The notes under the pieces: model-generated | The model's database searches: none | Seen by the model: the letters and a program-made list of their open reading frames with translations, nothing else | What the model was told of the DNA's origin: nothing | Position numbers and translations under genes: made by a program | From: Phaeodactylibacter luteus | Lineage (GTDB): Bacteria; Bacteroidota; Bacteroidia; Chitinophagales; Saprospiraceae | Assembly: GCF_007993045.1 (NCBI RefSeq) | Contig: NZ_VOOR01000012.1 | Span: 62,001-126,000, forward strand | Direction: 5' to 3' | DNA length: 64,000 bases | Shown: positions 50,895 through 60,234 of the stretch, piece by piece | How positions within the stretch are numbered: the first letter of the stretch is position 1 | Layout of the letters: each line of letters begins with the position of its first letter

Positions 50895-51917
50895 CTAAGC
50901 CAGTTTTTTGAGCTGAGCGCCAGTACCTTTCCGGGCAGAGAAGCTGGCGTAGCCGTTGGCGTCCAGAGAAACGCCCTCGGCGGGGTCTTCGCTAAGCAGC
51001 ATAGCGCCATCCATATCTACATAGTCGAGCAGGGGGAGCAGCTGTGCAATGGCAGAAATGCCAACCGAGGACTCGGTCATACAGCCGGCCATGACTTTGA
51101 GCCCCAGCTTTTTGGCGTGCTCTGCCATACGGCGGGCGGGGGTCAGTCCGCCGCACTTCATCAGTTTGATATTGATGCCGTGAAAGAAGCCATAACAACG
51201 GGCTACATCGGCTTCCACATGGCAGCTTTCGTCTGCGATGACGGGCAAGGCACAGTTGGCATAAACTTGCTTCATGCCTTCCCAGTCGTTGGCTTTAAGG
51301 GGCTGCTCGATAAATTCTACCCCCAGTTCTTTTAGGCGGGGCGCGTACTCCAGGGTCTGCTCAGCAGTCCACGCCGTATTGGCGTCAATGCGGAAAACAG
51401 CATCGGTTTTTGCCCGTAGGGCTTTGATGATTTCCAGGTCATGGCTGGTGCCCAGCTTGATTTTGTACAAGGGCCAGGGCTGATCCTCCATTTTGCTGAC
51501 CATTTCCGGTATGCTGGCCATCCCAATGGTATAGTTAGACCGGGGCACCTGCTCCATGGAAAGCCCCCAGCGCTCGTACACCGTAGTGTTGTGCAGCTTC
51601 CCGTAGAGGTCGTGCGCAGCCTGGTCCAGGGCGCACAAGATGAAAGGCGCATCGGCCAGGTGGGCCCGCATGTGCTCCCAAAATGCTTCCGGCGCATCGA
51701 GGCGGGCGGTCTCAATGACAGGGCGCAGGGCTTCTAGTCGTTGAGACATGTTTTCTAGCGTTATGCCATAGTAGCGGGTTTCTGTAGCCTCCCCAAAGCC
51801 TGATAGCCCGTCTTGCGAAAGCTCTACAATCAGGCTGGGCATCACATCCCTTGATTCGTGGGTGATGGAGAAAGTGTGCCTCAGGGGCAGCTGAAAGGTA
51901 TGAATGGTCAGCTTCAT
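50895..51917 (-). CDS. Dipeptide epimerase (L-Ala-D/L-Glu type), enolase superfamily
   Basis: A 340-residue enzyme of the enolase superfamily that in close relatives epimerises L-Ala-D-Glu released from peptidoglycan. The KxK acid/base motif is in LYKIKLGTSHDLEIIKAL near residue 151, metal ligands are in FRIDANTAW, EFIEQPLKAN and VIADESC, a second lysine is in INIKLMKCGGLTPARRM, and the DxD motif that binds the dipeptide amino group is YVDMDGAMLL near 305. It is the first gene of a three-gene leftward operon. The real dipeptide specificity cannot be read from the sequence alone. Confidence 0.92.
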   Translation of the reverse strand: MKLTIHTFQLPLRHTFSITHESRDVMPSLIVELSQDGLSGFGEATETRYYGITLENMSQRLEALRPVIETARLDAPEAFWEHMRAHLADAPFILCALDQAAHDLYGKLHNTTVYERWGLSMEQVPRSNYTIGMASIPEMVSKMEDQPWPLYKIKLGTSHDLEIIKALRAKTDAVFRIDANTAWTAEQTLEYAPRLKELGVEFIEQPLKANDWEGMKQVYANCALPVIADESCHVEADVARCYGFFHGINIKLMKCGGLTPARRMAEHAKKLGLKVMAGCMTESSVGISAIAQLLPLLDYVDMDGAMLLSEDPAEGVSLDANGYASFSARKGTGAQLKKLA

Positions 51918-52036
51918 ATGCGTATGGTTTTCCTGTAAAAGGGCGCTGCTGCTGGCACAGGCCCTGTAAAGCGCAATAATGGATACGGTTTATGAAGGTA
52001 CGGAATCCCTGCCAATCTGATCCGTATCGGCAAATT

Positions 52037-52190
52037 GGCACAAACCAGATGGTCGTTTTTTTTGAGGGGGCCTGCCCCTGCCGTGAGGGCAGGTGCCGCT
52101 ATGCTGCGGGGCTCGCTATCCGCTCGGCCCTGTCGGGCTTGCCACCCCTTCGCAGCGCTAGGCCAATGCCAGGCAAGTGCCTTAAGCCAT
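52037..52190 (-). repeat. Interspersed structured repeat, copy 3 (short form, inverted)
   Basis: On the minus strand this has TGGCATTGGCCTAGCGCTGC, AAGGGGTGGCAAGCCCGACA, GCCGAGCGGATAGCGAGCCC, CGGCACCTGCC, a GGCAGGGGCAGGCCCC end and an ACGACCATCTGGTTTGTGCC tail. The central insert found in copies 1 and 2 is missing. It lies between two divergently transcribed genes. Confidence 0.85.
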
Positions 52191-52562
52191 AAATCTCTGA
52201 TACTTAAGTTGAAGTTATTTTCCGGCTAATCCAGGCGAAGGTTCGCGGCTTTAGCCCGAGCTAAAGGAGCGGTTCTTTAACGAAGAGTAGGCGGAAAAGA
52301 ACGAAACTTGGGGTGGCAAGGATTTATGGTTTGAGGCACTAGAGCCCGAAAAGCACAAACGCCTCCGAGATTTTGGCTTTCGCCTCGTCAAATATAGGAT
52401 TTACGAGGGGCTGTGCAAGCCCTTGCGCACACCTGCTGCCTTCCTTCTTGGCTATTCCCCCGAATTGTGCGACTTTTGCTGACGGCGCGGCCTGATAGGA
52501 GCCTAACCACTTCCTGCCGCCTTTACCGGAAAACCTGTTACTGTCCCTAACCAAAACTGACC
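52191..52562 (+). other. Spacer upstream of sdaA without a supported gene
   Basis: It contains a perfect hairpin CTTTAGC-CCGA-GCTAAAG at 52249-52266. The only longer frame (71 residues, minus strand, 52339-52554) has no recognised features. No full promoter is evident. The purpose of the hairpin is unknown. Confidence 0.4.
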
Positions 52563-53981
52563 ATGGAAGCCATTAGTGTTTTCGATATGCTGAAGATAGG
52601 CGTAGGCCCGTCCAGCTCCCATACCCTAGGCCCTTGGCGCGCAGCCGAGCGCTTTTGCCACTCCCTCTCACACCACCTCCACGCTGTAGCCCGCGTAGAA
52701 GCCCACCTCTACGGTTCCCTAGCCCTTACGGGTAAAGGCCATGGTACAGATATAGCTGTACTGCTCGGGCTGAGCGGGCAAGACCCGGAGACCATCCCAA
52801 TACCCGATGTGCTGGCCATCCCGGAACAAGTCAGCGCATCCCACTTGCTTCATTTGTCTGGGGCGCATACCATTGCTTTCCAGCCAGACCGCCACCTGGC
52901 CTTTCATTATTCCGAACGCTTGCCCGGCCATGCCAATGGGTTGATTTTTAAAGCCTTTGATGAGGAGGGCCAATTGCTTACTGCCCAGACCTACTACTCT
53001 GTGGGCGGGGGCTTTGTGGTACGGGAAGGCGAATCGCTTGATGAGCTGCAGCAGGCCTTGCCCTGCCCTATCGGCACTGCCCGTGAGCTGAGCGCTTATT
53101 GCGAGGCCCGCGCTGCGGGCATTTGGGAGGTGGTCATGGAGAACGAACAGTCTTGGCGCACCGAGGCCGAGATCAAATCGGGGCTGCTGCGCATCTGGGG
53201 GGTGATGAAGAACAGCATGTACCGTGGCTGCCATACCGAAGGGACACTGCCCGGTGGGCTAGGCGTTAGCCGAAGGGCAGCTGCTTTGCACCAAAAACTG
53301 GTCTTGCCCTGTGAGTACAGCAATGCAGACGAGTGGCTGCGCTGCCTGGTCCGCTGCGATTTCCAGTTTTCCAAAATCCTGAAGTGGATTGGCTGCTTCG
53401 CTATGGCCGTCAATGAAGAGAACGCAAGCTTTGGCCGCATTGTGACAGCCCCCACCAATGGGGCGGCGGGCGTGATACCTGCGGTGCTAATGTATTACAT
53501 CTGCTTCTCTGAAAAAGATGTAACCGATGAAGATATAGTACGTTTCCTGCTCGTAGCCGGCGAGATTGGCAGCATTTTTAAAAAAGGCGCTACCATCTCT
53601 GCTGCTATGGGCGGTTGCCAGGCTGAAATCGGGGTGTCTTCTGCTATGGCAGCCGCAGCCCTGACGGAAGGCTTGGGCGGCAGTGTGGAGCAAGCCCTAA
53701 TGGCTGCTGAAATTGCCATGGAGCATCATTTGGGCCTGACTTGCGACCCCATAGGCGGGCTGGTACAGGTGCCTTGTATTGAGCGCAACAGTATGGGCGC
53801 TATCAAAGCGATTACGGCGGCAAACATTGCTTTGGAAGGCGACCCGGCCAAGGCTCGTGTCCATCTGGATGAAGTCGTGAAGACCATGTGGGAAACCGCT
53901 CAGGATATGAACCACAAGTACAAAGAGACTTCACAGGGCGGGCTGGCTGTGAATATTTCCATTAAAGTGCCAGAGTGCTGA
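52563..53981 (+). CDS. sdaA: L-serine ammonia-lyase
   Basis: A 472-residue single-chain, iron-sulfur serine dehydratase that turns L-serine into pyruvate and ammonia. The N-terminal beta domain begins [20 protein letters not shown], the diagnostic SdaA/SdaB opening. The catalytic alpha domain has [40 protein letters not shown] and [20 protein letters not shown]; these cysteines bind the [4Fe-4S] cluster. Length is typical of the single-chain form. It is followed at a distance of about 95 bases by the bifunctional nuclease gene. Confidence 0.96.
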   Translation: MEAISVFDMLKIGVGPSSSHTLGPWRAAERFCHSLSHHLHAVARVEAHLYGSLALTGKGHGTDIAVLLGLSGQDPETIPIPDVLAIPEQVSASHLLHLSGAHTIAFQPDRHLAFHYSERLPGHANGLIFKAFDEEGQLLTAQTYYSVGGGFVVREGESLDELQQALPCPIGTARELSAYCEARAAGIWEVVMENEQSWRTEAEIKSGLLRIWGVMKNSMYRGCHTEGTLPGGLGVSRRAAALHQKLVLPCEYSNADEWLRCLVRCDFQFSKILKWIGCFAMAVNEENASFGRIVTAPTNGAAGVIPAVLMYYICFSEKDVTDEDIVRFLLVAGEIGSIFKKGATISAAMGGCQAEIGVSSAMAAAALTEGLGGSVEQALMAAEIAMEHHLGLTCDPIGGLVQVPCIERNSMGAIKAITAANIALEGDPAKARVHLDEVVKTMWETAQDMNHKYKETSQGGLAVNISIKVPEC

Positions 53982-54076
53982 GAATGGCTGAACAATTTAC
54001 GGGCAATGCACCGTTATAACGGAAACAACTTTCCGGACGGCAGATTCCCCTGCACCGGCACAACGCTAAACTGTGT

Positions 54077-54661
54077 ATGGAAAAAATACCTCTTCGCATA
54101 TTGGGCCAGGCTAAAAGTGAGTCTACCCCTGAGCATTTTATCATTATACTGGAGGATGTGGGCGCTACGCGCCGCCTCCCTATCGTTATCGGGCCTTACG
54201 AAGCTCAGGCTATTGCGATCGGGCTGGAAGGGCTCAATGTGGGCCGGCCGATGACCCACGATTTGCTCAAAAATACCATCGCTGCTTTCCATGGCGCACT
54301 TCAGGAAGTCGTGATCGACCGCATAGAGGATGGTATTTTCCACGCCAAGCTGGAGTGCGTTGATGCCGGGCAGGAGCGGTTCACCATAGATGCCCGCTCC
54401 TCTGATGCATTGGCCATGGCCGTTCGTTTTGATTGCCCTATCTTCACCTTTCAGCATGTGATGGACGAGGCCAGCCTGCCGGCCGAGGATACCGATATAG
54501 AGTATGTGGATGATGAGGAGCAGGAGCCTCGTCAGGAGCAGCCGACTAAGCCGCTGCAGGAGTATTCTGTGCCGGAGCTGAAAGCCTTTCTGGAAAAAGC
54601 TTTGGCCCGGGAAGATTATGAAAGTGCTGCCCGGCTAAGGGATGAGATCGCGCAAAGGTAA
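54077..54661 (+). CDS. Bifunctional nuclease family protein (DUF151) with UvrB/UvrC motif
   Basis: A 194-residue protein. Residues 1-140 are the DUF151/bifunctional nuclease domain: HFIIILEDVGATRRLPIVIG, PYEAQAIAIGLEGLNVGRPM, THDLLKNTIAAF and SSDALAMAVRFDCPIF. An acidic linker (DTDIEYVDDEEQEPRQEQ) leads to a UVR motif at the end, LKAFLEKALAREDYESAARL, known from UvrB, UvrC and ClpC. The combination is common in Bacteroidota. The exact role is uncertain. An upstream Met at 54006 in another frame is not part of it. Confidence 0.9.
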   Translation: MEKIPLRILGQAKSESTPEHFIIILEDVGATRRLPIVIGPYEAQAIAIGLEGLNVGRPMTHDLLKNTIAAFHGALQEVVIDRIEDGIFHAKLECVDAGQERFTIDARSSDALAMAVRFDCPIFTFQHVMDEASLPAEDTDIEYVDDEEQEPRQEQPTKPLQEYSVPELKAFLEKALAREDYESAARLRDEIAQR

Positions 54662-54681
54662 GCAGCTCCCTCTCTGTGCAC

Positions 54682-55350
54682 TCATACGCGGAGCACGGCC
54701 TGCCCGGCAATGACAAAAACCTCGTCTTTTTCTTTGGGGCGCACCGGGGCCATGCCTGTGAATGCCCCGAAAGCTGGCAGTACGCCTTGTTGTTCTCCAA
54801 ACCAAAAGCAGGGCAGCCGCTCGCGCTGACGCCCTGCCCCTTGTAGGTGCACGCAGGGGTGTACATGCCCGGCTAGCGCATAGCCCTGCTGCCCGTCCCA
54901 ATCTGCCGGCGGGTGGTGGAAAAGGGCAAATGGCCCAACGCAATAAGGCTCGGCATGTACCTTTAGGCCGGCTGCCTCGTACATTTCGGGGTGGAGTATA
55001 TCGTGGTTCCCTGCCACGAGTTCAAATTCGATATGGCTGAACTGCTCTACCAAGGCACGGAAAGACTCCCACTCCCGGTTGTAGTCGCTGTGGAAAAGAT
55101 CGCCGAGCAACAGGGCCCGCTTGGGCTGACAGTCGAGCAAGACCGCAATCAGCCGGTCTTCGTTTTCCTGGTCCACCTCGAAGGGCACAGCAATGCCCGA
55201 CCTCCGGAAATGTGCAGCTTTGCCCAAGTGGAGGTCGGACAGCAGGAGGGTGTCTTCCGCTTCCCAATATAGGGCACGAAGCGGGTGCAGCCAACAGCGC
55301 TGCCCCCGTATCATGGCCAAGCTACAGCCCTGAGCTTCCAAAGCGTTCAT
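54682..55350 (-). CDS. pdeM: Ligase-associated DNA damage response endonuclease PdeM
   Basis: A 222-residue metallophosphoesterase. The five motifs are seen in order: LLLSDLHLGKAAHFRR, LLLGDLFHSDYNREW, LVAGNHDILHPEMY, FALFHHPP and YALAGHVHPCVHLQG. RRSGIAVPFE is typical of PdeM. The start at 55350 (MNALEAQGCSLAMIRG) lies 5 bases after the esterase stop; an upstream Met at 55410 would overlap it. In other genomes pdeM occurs with the ligase-associated helicase, an ATP-dependent DNA ligase and an exonuclease. Here only the helicase is present, 1.4 kb upstream, and the esterase lies between. Confidence 0.9.
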   Translation of the reverse strand: MNALEAQGCSLAMIRGQRCWLHPLRALYWEAEDTLLLSDLHLGKAAHFRRSGIAVPFEVDQENEDRLIAVLLDCQPKRALLLGDLFHSDYNREWESFRALVEQFSHIEFELVAGNHDILHPEMYEAAGLKVHAEPYCVGPFALFHHPPADWDGQQGYALAGHVHPCVHLQGAGRQRERLPCFWFGEQQGVLPAFGAFTGMAPVRPKEKDEVFVIAGQAVLRV

Positions 55351-55355
55351 GTGGC

Positions 55356-56609
55356 TTAGCGTATGATGATGCGCTGTGCCGCAAATTGGCCGCCCCCAGA
55401 TGGGGCCCACTCCAACAAGTACATCCCCGCTGGCAGTGTCTGTGCAGGCAGCTCAATGGCCTGCCCCCCACGAGCGGCCACTTGGAAGAGGGGCTGCCCC
55501 TGTATATTGCGCAGCACAAGCTGCCCCTCGCCAGCTGAAGGCGGGAGCACTGCATGCAGCCCGCTGCCAGATGTGGCCGGGTTGGGGAAGGCTTTGCCCG
55601 GGAAAGGCGAGGCCGCTTCCGCTAAACCGTTGACCAGCCCGCATACCTGATTGGCCAGGAAGTGGGCTGTACGCTCTTCTACTTCTGCCTCATATTGGGC
55701 CGCGTTGTTGGTGAAGTAGCTGACATGCCCCCCGCCGGGTATGGTCATGAGCTCGCTGCTGACTCCAGCTTCTAATGCCCGGTTGTGCATAGCCAGGCTG
55801 CCTTCTAGATAAACAAAAACGATGGGGCCGGCTGAAACAAGCCCTTTGTTGTAAACGACCACGTCGTCCCCCTCATCGTGCACACTGAACTGCGGCGGGT
55901 CGTTTTCATCGATGAAGGCAGACTGCTTCAGGGCTCCAGAATAATTGACCAGGCCTGCAACAGCGGAGCTGTATTGGTAATTATCGCTGCTGTTGCCTTC
56001 CATCCCCCCATTGTTTTCTATGATATTGGCGAGGTAGCCGGGGATGTCATCTTCTGCATCGAGGTGGGCAACATGGGCAGCAGTGATGGCACCGGCTGAA
56101 ATGCCGCCAGCAAAGATGAGGCTGGTGTCAATGCGGAAGAGGTTGTCTGTGGCCGCATCTTGGCGCAAGTACCGGATACTGGCTTTCATATCGCCAATGG
56201 CTTTGACTACCACATCGTGCATTTGGTTGGAGTCTAGCGGGAGCAAAAAATCAAAGAGGCGGTAGTCGATGGTAGCCGCCACATAACCTTTACGGGCCAA
56301 GGACCTGCACAGGCCATCGAGGTCCTGCCGTTCTCCAGCAACAAAGGCGCCGCCAAAGGCCATGACGACGGCAGGGCGGCTTTCCGCTTCGTCCCCCGCA
56401 GGTTCATACACATCCATGAAAAGGGCTTGGGTGTTGCCGGCAATGGTAGTGTTCTCTCCAAATTGGATGTTGGTGGTCACCACCACGTCATCGAATATAT
56501 CTGCCCGGTAGCGGTCGCCCTCACAGGAAGGGTGAGGGTCTTGAGCAAAAGCTATAGCGGCTGCACTGCAGAGCGCCAGGCACACAAGGGTAAAGTTCTT
56601 TAGTTGCAT
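55356..56609 (-). CDS. T9SS-secreted alpha/beta hydrolase (carboxylesterase-like)
   Basis: A 417-residue secreted enzyme with signal peptide MQLKNFTLVCLALCSAAAIA, cleaved near FAQ. The alpha/beta hydrolase domain has VVMAFGGAFVAGERQDLDGL (oxyanion hole), the nucleophile elbow GGISAGAITAAHVA with the catalytic serine near residue 172, and IPGGGHVSYFTNNAAQYEAE with the histidine near 310. The last 80 residues (AFPNPATSGSGLHAVLPPSA through LPAGMYLLEWA to AAQRIIIR) are a type A T9SS sorting domain. It sits between two DNA-repair genes, 5 bases before pdeM, with no obvious link to their role. Confidence 0.88.
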   Translation of the reverse strand: MQLKNFTLVCLALCSAAAIAFAQDPHPSCEGDRYRADIFDDVVVTTNIQFGENTTIAGNTQALFMDVYEPAGDEAESRPAVVMAFGGAFVAGERQDLDGLCRSLARKGYVAATIDYRLFDFLLPLDSNQMHDVVVKAIGDMKASIRYLRQDAATDNLFRIDTSLIFAGGISAGAITAAHVAHLDAEDDIPGYLANIIENNGGMEGNSSDNYQYSSAVAGLVNYSGALKQSAFIDENDPPQFSVHDEGDDVVVYNKGLVSAGPIVFVYLEGSLAMHNRALEAGVSSELMTIPGGGHVSYFTNNAAQYEAEVEERTAHFLANQVCGLVNGLAEAASPFPGKAFPNPATSGSGLHAVLPPSAGEGQLVLRNIQGQPLFQVAARGGQAIELPAQTLPAGMYLLEWAPSGGGQFAAQRIIIR

Positions 56610-56729
56610 AATTATGGTTTTAAAGTCGCTCAGTAAGGAGTTTTGATGTTATGGAACAGGCCTAGACCTATTTGGTTGGCGAAGGCCTAAATTACGGAAA
56701 AGGAGGCTGCTGAGGTACGGCTTTATGGG

Positions 56730-59171
56730 TTAATCCCTGACCAATTGCAGTTTCATTTTCCGGATCCGGTCTTCTAGTTTTTCGCTGCTCAGTTTTTCGC
56801 GCAAGCGGTCTACCATGATCGGGAAAGCGAAAGGGGTAGCCCTTTCGGGGGTTTTCAGCACGCACTTCTGCCCTTGGATGCGCTGCAGGGCCATGCGCAG
56901 CCGGGCCTCCTCAAGCTGGAAAGCCATGACCTCATCGTAAGCCTGCAAGAGCAAGAGGTTGCTGGGGTCATAATCCGTGAAGACTTCAAAAAAGAGCTGT
57001 GCGCTAGACTGCAGGTGCCGGTCTTTTTTGGCCTTGCCGGGAAACCCCTTGAACACAAGCCCGGCTATGCTCGCAATGTCCCGGAACCGCCGCCGCGCCA
57101 GCTCAGCGGCATTGATGCTGGCCTGTATGTCTTCCCGTAGCCCCTGGCTTCGGAACAAGCCCTCTTCCAAAGCTTTTTCTATAGGGATAGGGCGGTCAGA
57201 AAGCAGTTCAAACCCGTAGTCGTTCATAGCAATGGTAAAGCTGATGGGGAGCATTTTGGAAATGCGGTAGGCGATAAGGGCAGAAAGCCCTTCGTGCACC
57301 GCCCTGCCTTCAAAAGGGTAGGCCAACAGATGGTAGCCTTCCCGGCTGTGGAAGTATTCGATAAGCAGCTCGTGGCTGGCTGGCACATGGGAGCGCTCGC
57401 GCTGCACACTGATGAGGGGGCGAAGGTTGTCGAGCTCTGGCTCAGTCAGCTCTGCCCGGCTGATCTGGTCCATCTTATAGCGCAAGGAAGCAGACAACTG
57501 TGAGGACAAGGGCAGCCTCCCCCCCAGCCAGCTGGGTATTTTGCCAGTCTTCCGCTGGGTTCTCTTCACCTGTACCACCATTTCTTTGATACGGACGAGC
57601 TCCAGGCTCCGCCCGGCAAACCAAAAGTTGTCTCCGGGCTTGAGCTGTGCAATGAACCACTCTTCTATGGTGCCAATGTATTTGCCGCCCACATATTTGA
57701 CCTGCATAGCGGCATCGCTGACGATGGTGCCGATCTGTAGGCGGTGGCGCATGGCTACCCTGCGGCTGTCTACCTGGTAGCGCCCGTCTGTTACCACTAC
57801 TTTGTTGTACTCATCGTAGGCCAGCAGTGCTTTCCCGCCGGAGCGGATGAAGTCTAGGCACCAAGCCCATTCTTCGGAGGTGATGGAGCTGAAGGCAAAA
57901 GTGTTTTTGACTTCGGGGAAAATCTCTTCCGGCCGGAAGCCCTCAGATACAGCAAGGGTGACCAAGTATTGTGCCAGCACATCGAAAGAGCGTAGGTAAG
58001 GCAGCCGGCTTTCCAGCTCTCCTTTGGCAACGGCCCGCCTCAGCGCCGCTGCTTCCACCAGTTCGAGGGCATGGGTTGGCACAAAATAGATTTTGCTCGG
58101 CAAGCCCGGCTGATGCCCGCTCCTGCCAGCACGCTGTACAAAACGGGCTACCCCTTTGGGGCTGCCAATTTGGATGACGGTCTCTACCGGGCGGAAGTCC
58201 ACGCCCAGGTCGAGGCTGGAAGTGCAGACAACCGCTTTGAGGCGGGCTTCGTGCAGGGCTTCTTCTACCCAATCACGCAGCTCGCGGCTGATAGACCCGT
58301 GGTGCATGGCGATGGCGCCGGCCAGTTCCGGGGCTACGTCGAGCAGTTTTTGATACCAGATTTCGCACTGTGCCCGCGTATTGGTGAAAATCAGGGTGGT
58401 GGTGCTCTTGTCCAATATCGGCAAGAGCTTATGGATGAGTTTGGTGCCCAGGTGCCCTGCCCAAGGGAATTGTTCTGCCTCATCGGGCAGTATAGATTCA
58501 ATGATGATTTCTTTTGGTATTGCTGCTTTGACCAAGGCATAGCGGCCTGAGGCATAGGCCTGCCCAAGCAGAGCATGCAGGGCATCGTCCATATTGCCGA
58601 TGGTAGCGGAAATGCCCCATACCTGCAGGCTTGGCTGCAAGCCTTTGAGGCGGGAAAGGGCCAGCTCCATTTGTACGCCCCGTTTGGAGCCCATCATTTC
58701 GTGCCATTCGTCGACAACGACCGCGCTGAGCTGGCCGAAGTAGCTGGGGTAGCCTTTGCTGGCCAGCAGGAGGTGGAGGCTCTCGGGAGTGGTGATGAGG
58801 ATTTCCGGCGGTTTGCGCTTTTGCTTTTGCCGGTCGGCGCTGCTCGTATCCCCGCTGCGTATTTCAACCCGCCAGCCGAGCCCCAACCCGGCTGCTGCCC
58901 GTTGGATAGCGCCCTGTATCTCCTTGGCCAGTGCACGGATGGGGGTGACCCAGATGGCTTGCAGCCCTTTGGCAGCCTCCTGTGCCTGCAGCCCTTGCAG
59001 CAAGATAGGCATAGCAAGGGCGTACGTTTTTCCGCTGCCGGTGGGGGCATTGACCAGCCCGCTCCGCCCTTGGGCATATTGTGCCCATGCTTCTTCCTGA
59101 AACGGGAACGGTGCCCAGCCTTGAGCGGAGAACCAGTCATGTGCAGGGCTTGTCTGTATGGATAGCGGCAT
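56730..59171 (-). CDS. Ligase-associated DNA damage response DEXH-box helicase
   Basis: An 813-residue Lhr-like superfamily 2 helicase. Motif I is NAPTGSGKTYALAMPILLQ near residue 39, motif II is VVVDEWHEMMGSKRG (DEWH), motif III SATIGNMDD, and motif VI RFVQRAGRSGHQPGLPSKIY. The winged-helix and Lhr-like core parts follow, with FWFAGRSLELVRIKEMVVQV and the C-terminal GLVFKGFPGKAKKDRHLQSS. Length and motifs match the helicase of the ligase-associated repair set. The partner pdeM is downstream; no ligase or exonuclease gene is in the window. Confidence 0.93.
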   Translation of the reverse strand: MPLSIQTSPAHDWFSAQGWAPFPFQEEAWAQYAQGRSGLVNAPTGSGKTYALAMPILLQGLQAQEAAKGLQAIWVTPIRALAKEIQGAIQRAAAGLGLGWRVEIRSGDTSSADRQKQKRKPPEILITTPESLHLLLASKGYPSYFGQLSAVVVDEWHEMMGSKRGVQMELALSRLKGLQPSLQVWGISATIGNMDDALHALLGQAYASGRYALVKAAIPKEIIIESILPDEAEQFPWAGHLGTKLIHKLLPILDKSTTTLIFTNTRAQCEIWYQKLLDVAPELAGAIAMHHGSISRELRDWVEEALHEARLKAVVCTSSLDLGVDFRPVETVIQIGSPKGVARFVQRAGRSGHQPGLPSKIYFVPTHALELVEAAALRRAVAKGELESRLPYLRSFDVLAQYLVTLAVSEGFRPEEIFPEVKNTFAFSSITSEEWAWCLDFIRSGGKALLAYDEYNKVVVTDGRYQVDSRRVAMRHRLQIGTIVSDAAMQVKYVGGKYIGTIEEWFIAQLKPGDNFWFAGRSLELVRIKEMVVQVKRTQRKTGKIPSWLGGRLPLSSQLSASLRYKMDQISRAELTEPELDNLRPLISVQRERSHVPASHELLIEYFHSREGYHLLAYPFEGRAVHEGLSALIAYRISKMLPISFTIAMNDYGFELLSDRPIPIEKALEEGLFRSQGLREDIQASINAAELARRRFRDIASIAGLVFKGFPGKAKKDRHLQSSAQLFFEVFTDYDPSNLLLLQAYDEVMAFQLEEARLRMALQRIQGQKCVLKTPERATPFAFPIMVDRLREKLSSEKLEDRIRKMKLQLVRD

Positions 59172-59235
59172 GTCGTTGTTGCATTGGCCCGAGCATCGCC
59201 CGGGCCAACCTAACAGGGCAAACCGGCTTAAGGTT

Positions 59236-59982
59236 TTAGTCCGCCGGTTGTAATTGGGGGGCTGCTTTTTGCCGGCGCACCGTCCATATCACCGTGATGG
59301 CGATGGTGGCAGCCCGGAAAACATTGGGCCAAACCCCGCCCAAAGCATTGGTGCCGCTTTCAAAAACCATCCAGTAGAAATTCATCAGGAAGTGCAGCCC
59401 GATGGGCACCCAAAGGTTGTACCCCCAGGCTTTGTACAGCCAGGCAAACCAAAGCCCTCCGGCGAAGGTGACGGCAAAGATGCCGAAGGTGTCCCAGAAG
59501 CCATGCCCCTGATACAGGTGCCCAAGCCCAAAGACAACAGCCCCAAAGCCAGCTGCTAGGGCAAACGGCCAACCGGCTTGGCGGTGGAGCTGCCCGAAGA
59601 GGAAACCGCGGTAGAGGATCTCTTCGCTAAAGGCTGCGAGGGCTACGGAGAGGATAAAGGGCTCCCACTGCCAGGTTGCATTGAAGTTGGCCAAGCCGCC
59701 CAGCCCTAGCAGCATAGGCAGGGTAGAAAGGAAGGCCATCTGAAGCCCTTCCCGAGCCCCTTTTTGAAGCCCCAGCATGTTGCCCGGTTGAGGGCTGCCC
59801 CGGTACAGCAGGGCGAGTGCAGCTATGGGCAGGAGGATGTACCAAAAGCTGCGGTTGAGCAGTTTCACGGCTACGTACAACAGCCCTTCCTGTCCCCCGG
59901 AGTAGCCAATGAGGGGCCAGCCGTAGTCGGCCAGGAAAAATAAGGCGATGGTGAAGGCGGCAATAAGGGTTTTCTTTTCCAT
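59236..59982 (-). CDS. CPBP family intramembrane metalloprotease
   Basis: A 248-residue membrane protein with about seven helices from the Met at 59982 (MEKKTLIAAFTIALFFLADY). Family motifs are AFSEEILYRGFLFGQL (EExxxR) near residue 141, GAVVFGLGHLYQGHG (FxxxH) near 175 and HFLMNFYW (HxxxN/D) near 218, the glutamic/CAAX-like protease signature. The frame open to 60162 runs into the interspersed repeat and was cut. Such proteases process prenylated or other membrane peptides; the substrate is unknown. Confidence 0.9.
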   Translation of the reverse strand: MEKKTLIAAFTIALFFLADYGWPLIGYSGGQEGLLYVAVKLLNRSFWYILLPIAALALLYRGSPQPGNMLGLQKGAREGLQMAFLSTLPMLLGLGGLANFNATWQWEPFILSVALAAFSEEILYRGFLFGQLHRQAGWPFALAAGFGAVVFGLGHLYQGHGFWDTFGIFAVTFAGGLWFAWLYKAWGYNLWVPIGLHFLMNFYWMVFESGTNALGGVWPNVFRAATIAITVIWTVRRQKAAPQLQPAD

Positions 59983-60023
59983 AAGGTAAGACCAAGTTGA
60001 AATGAAATGTGTAAATATTGATG

Positions 60024-60234
60024 GGGCGTGAACCAAGATGTCGCAGGCGTTTAAGAGCGCTTTAGAGCACTTGCCTGGCATTGGCCTAGCGCTGCGAAGG
60101 GGTGGCAAGCCCGACAGGGCCGAGCGGACAGCGAGCCCCGGAGCATAGCGGCACCTGCCCACTGGCAGGGGCAGGCTCCTATCCTTACGGAGGGGGCAGG
60201 CCCACCAAAAAAAAGCGACAATCTGGTTTGCGCC
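60024..60234 (+). repeat. Interspersed structured repeat, copy 4 (short form)
   Basis: This begins GGGCGTGAACCAAGATGTCG and contains CCTGGCATTGGCCTAGCGCT, AAGGGGTGGCAAGCCCGACA, GGCCGAGCGGACAGCGAGCC, CATAGCGGCACCTGCC, a GGCAGGGGCAGG stretch and a GCGACAATCTGGTTTGCGCC tail. It lacks the insert present in copies 1 and 2, like copy 3. It lies in a divergent spacer between the CPBP gene and rplM. Confidence 0.85.

Noticed and set aside
52339-52554. A 71-residue minus-strand frame upstream of sdaA
   Set aside because: It has no recognisable domain or promoter and lies in a spacer rich in repeat sequence.
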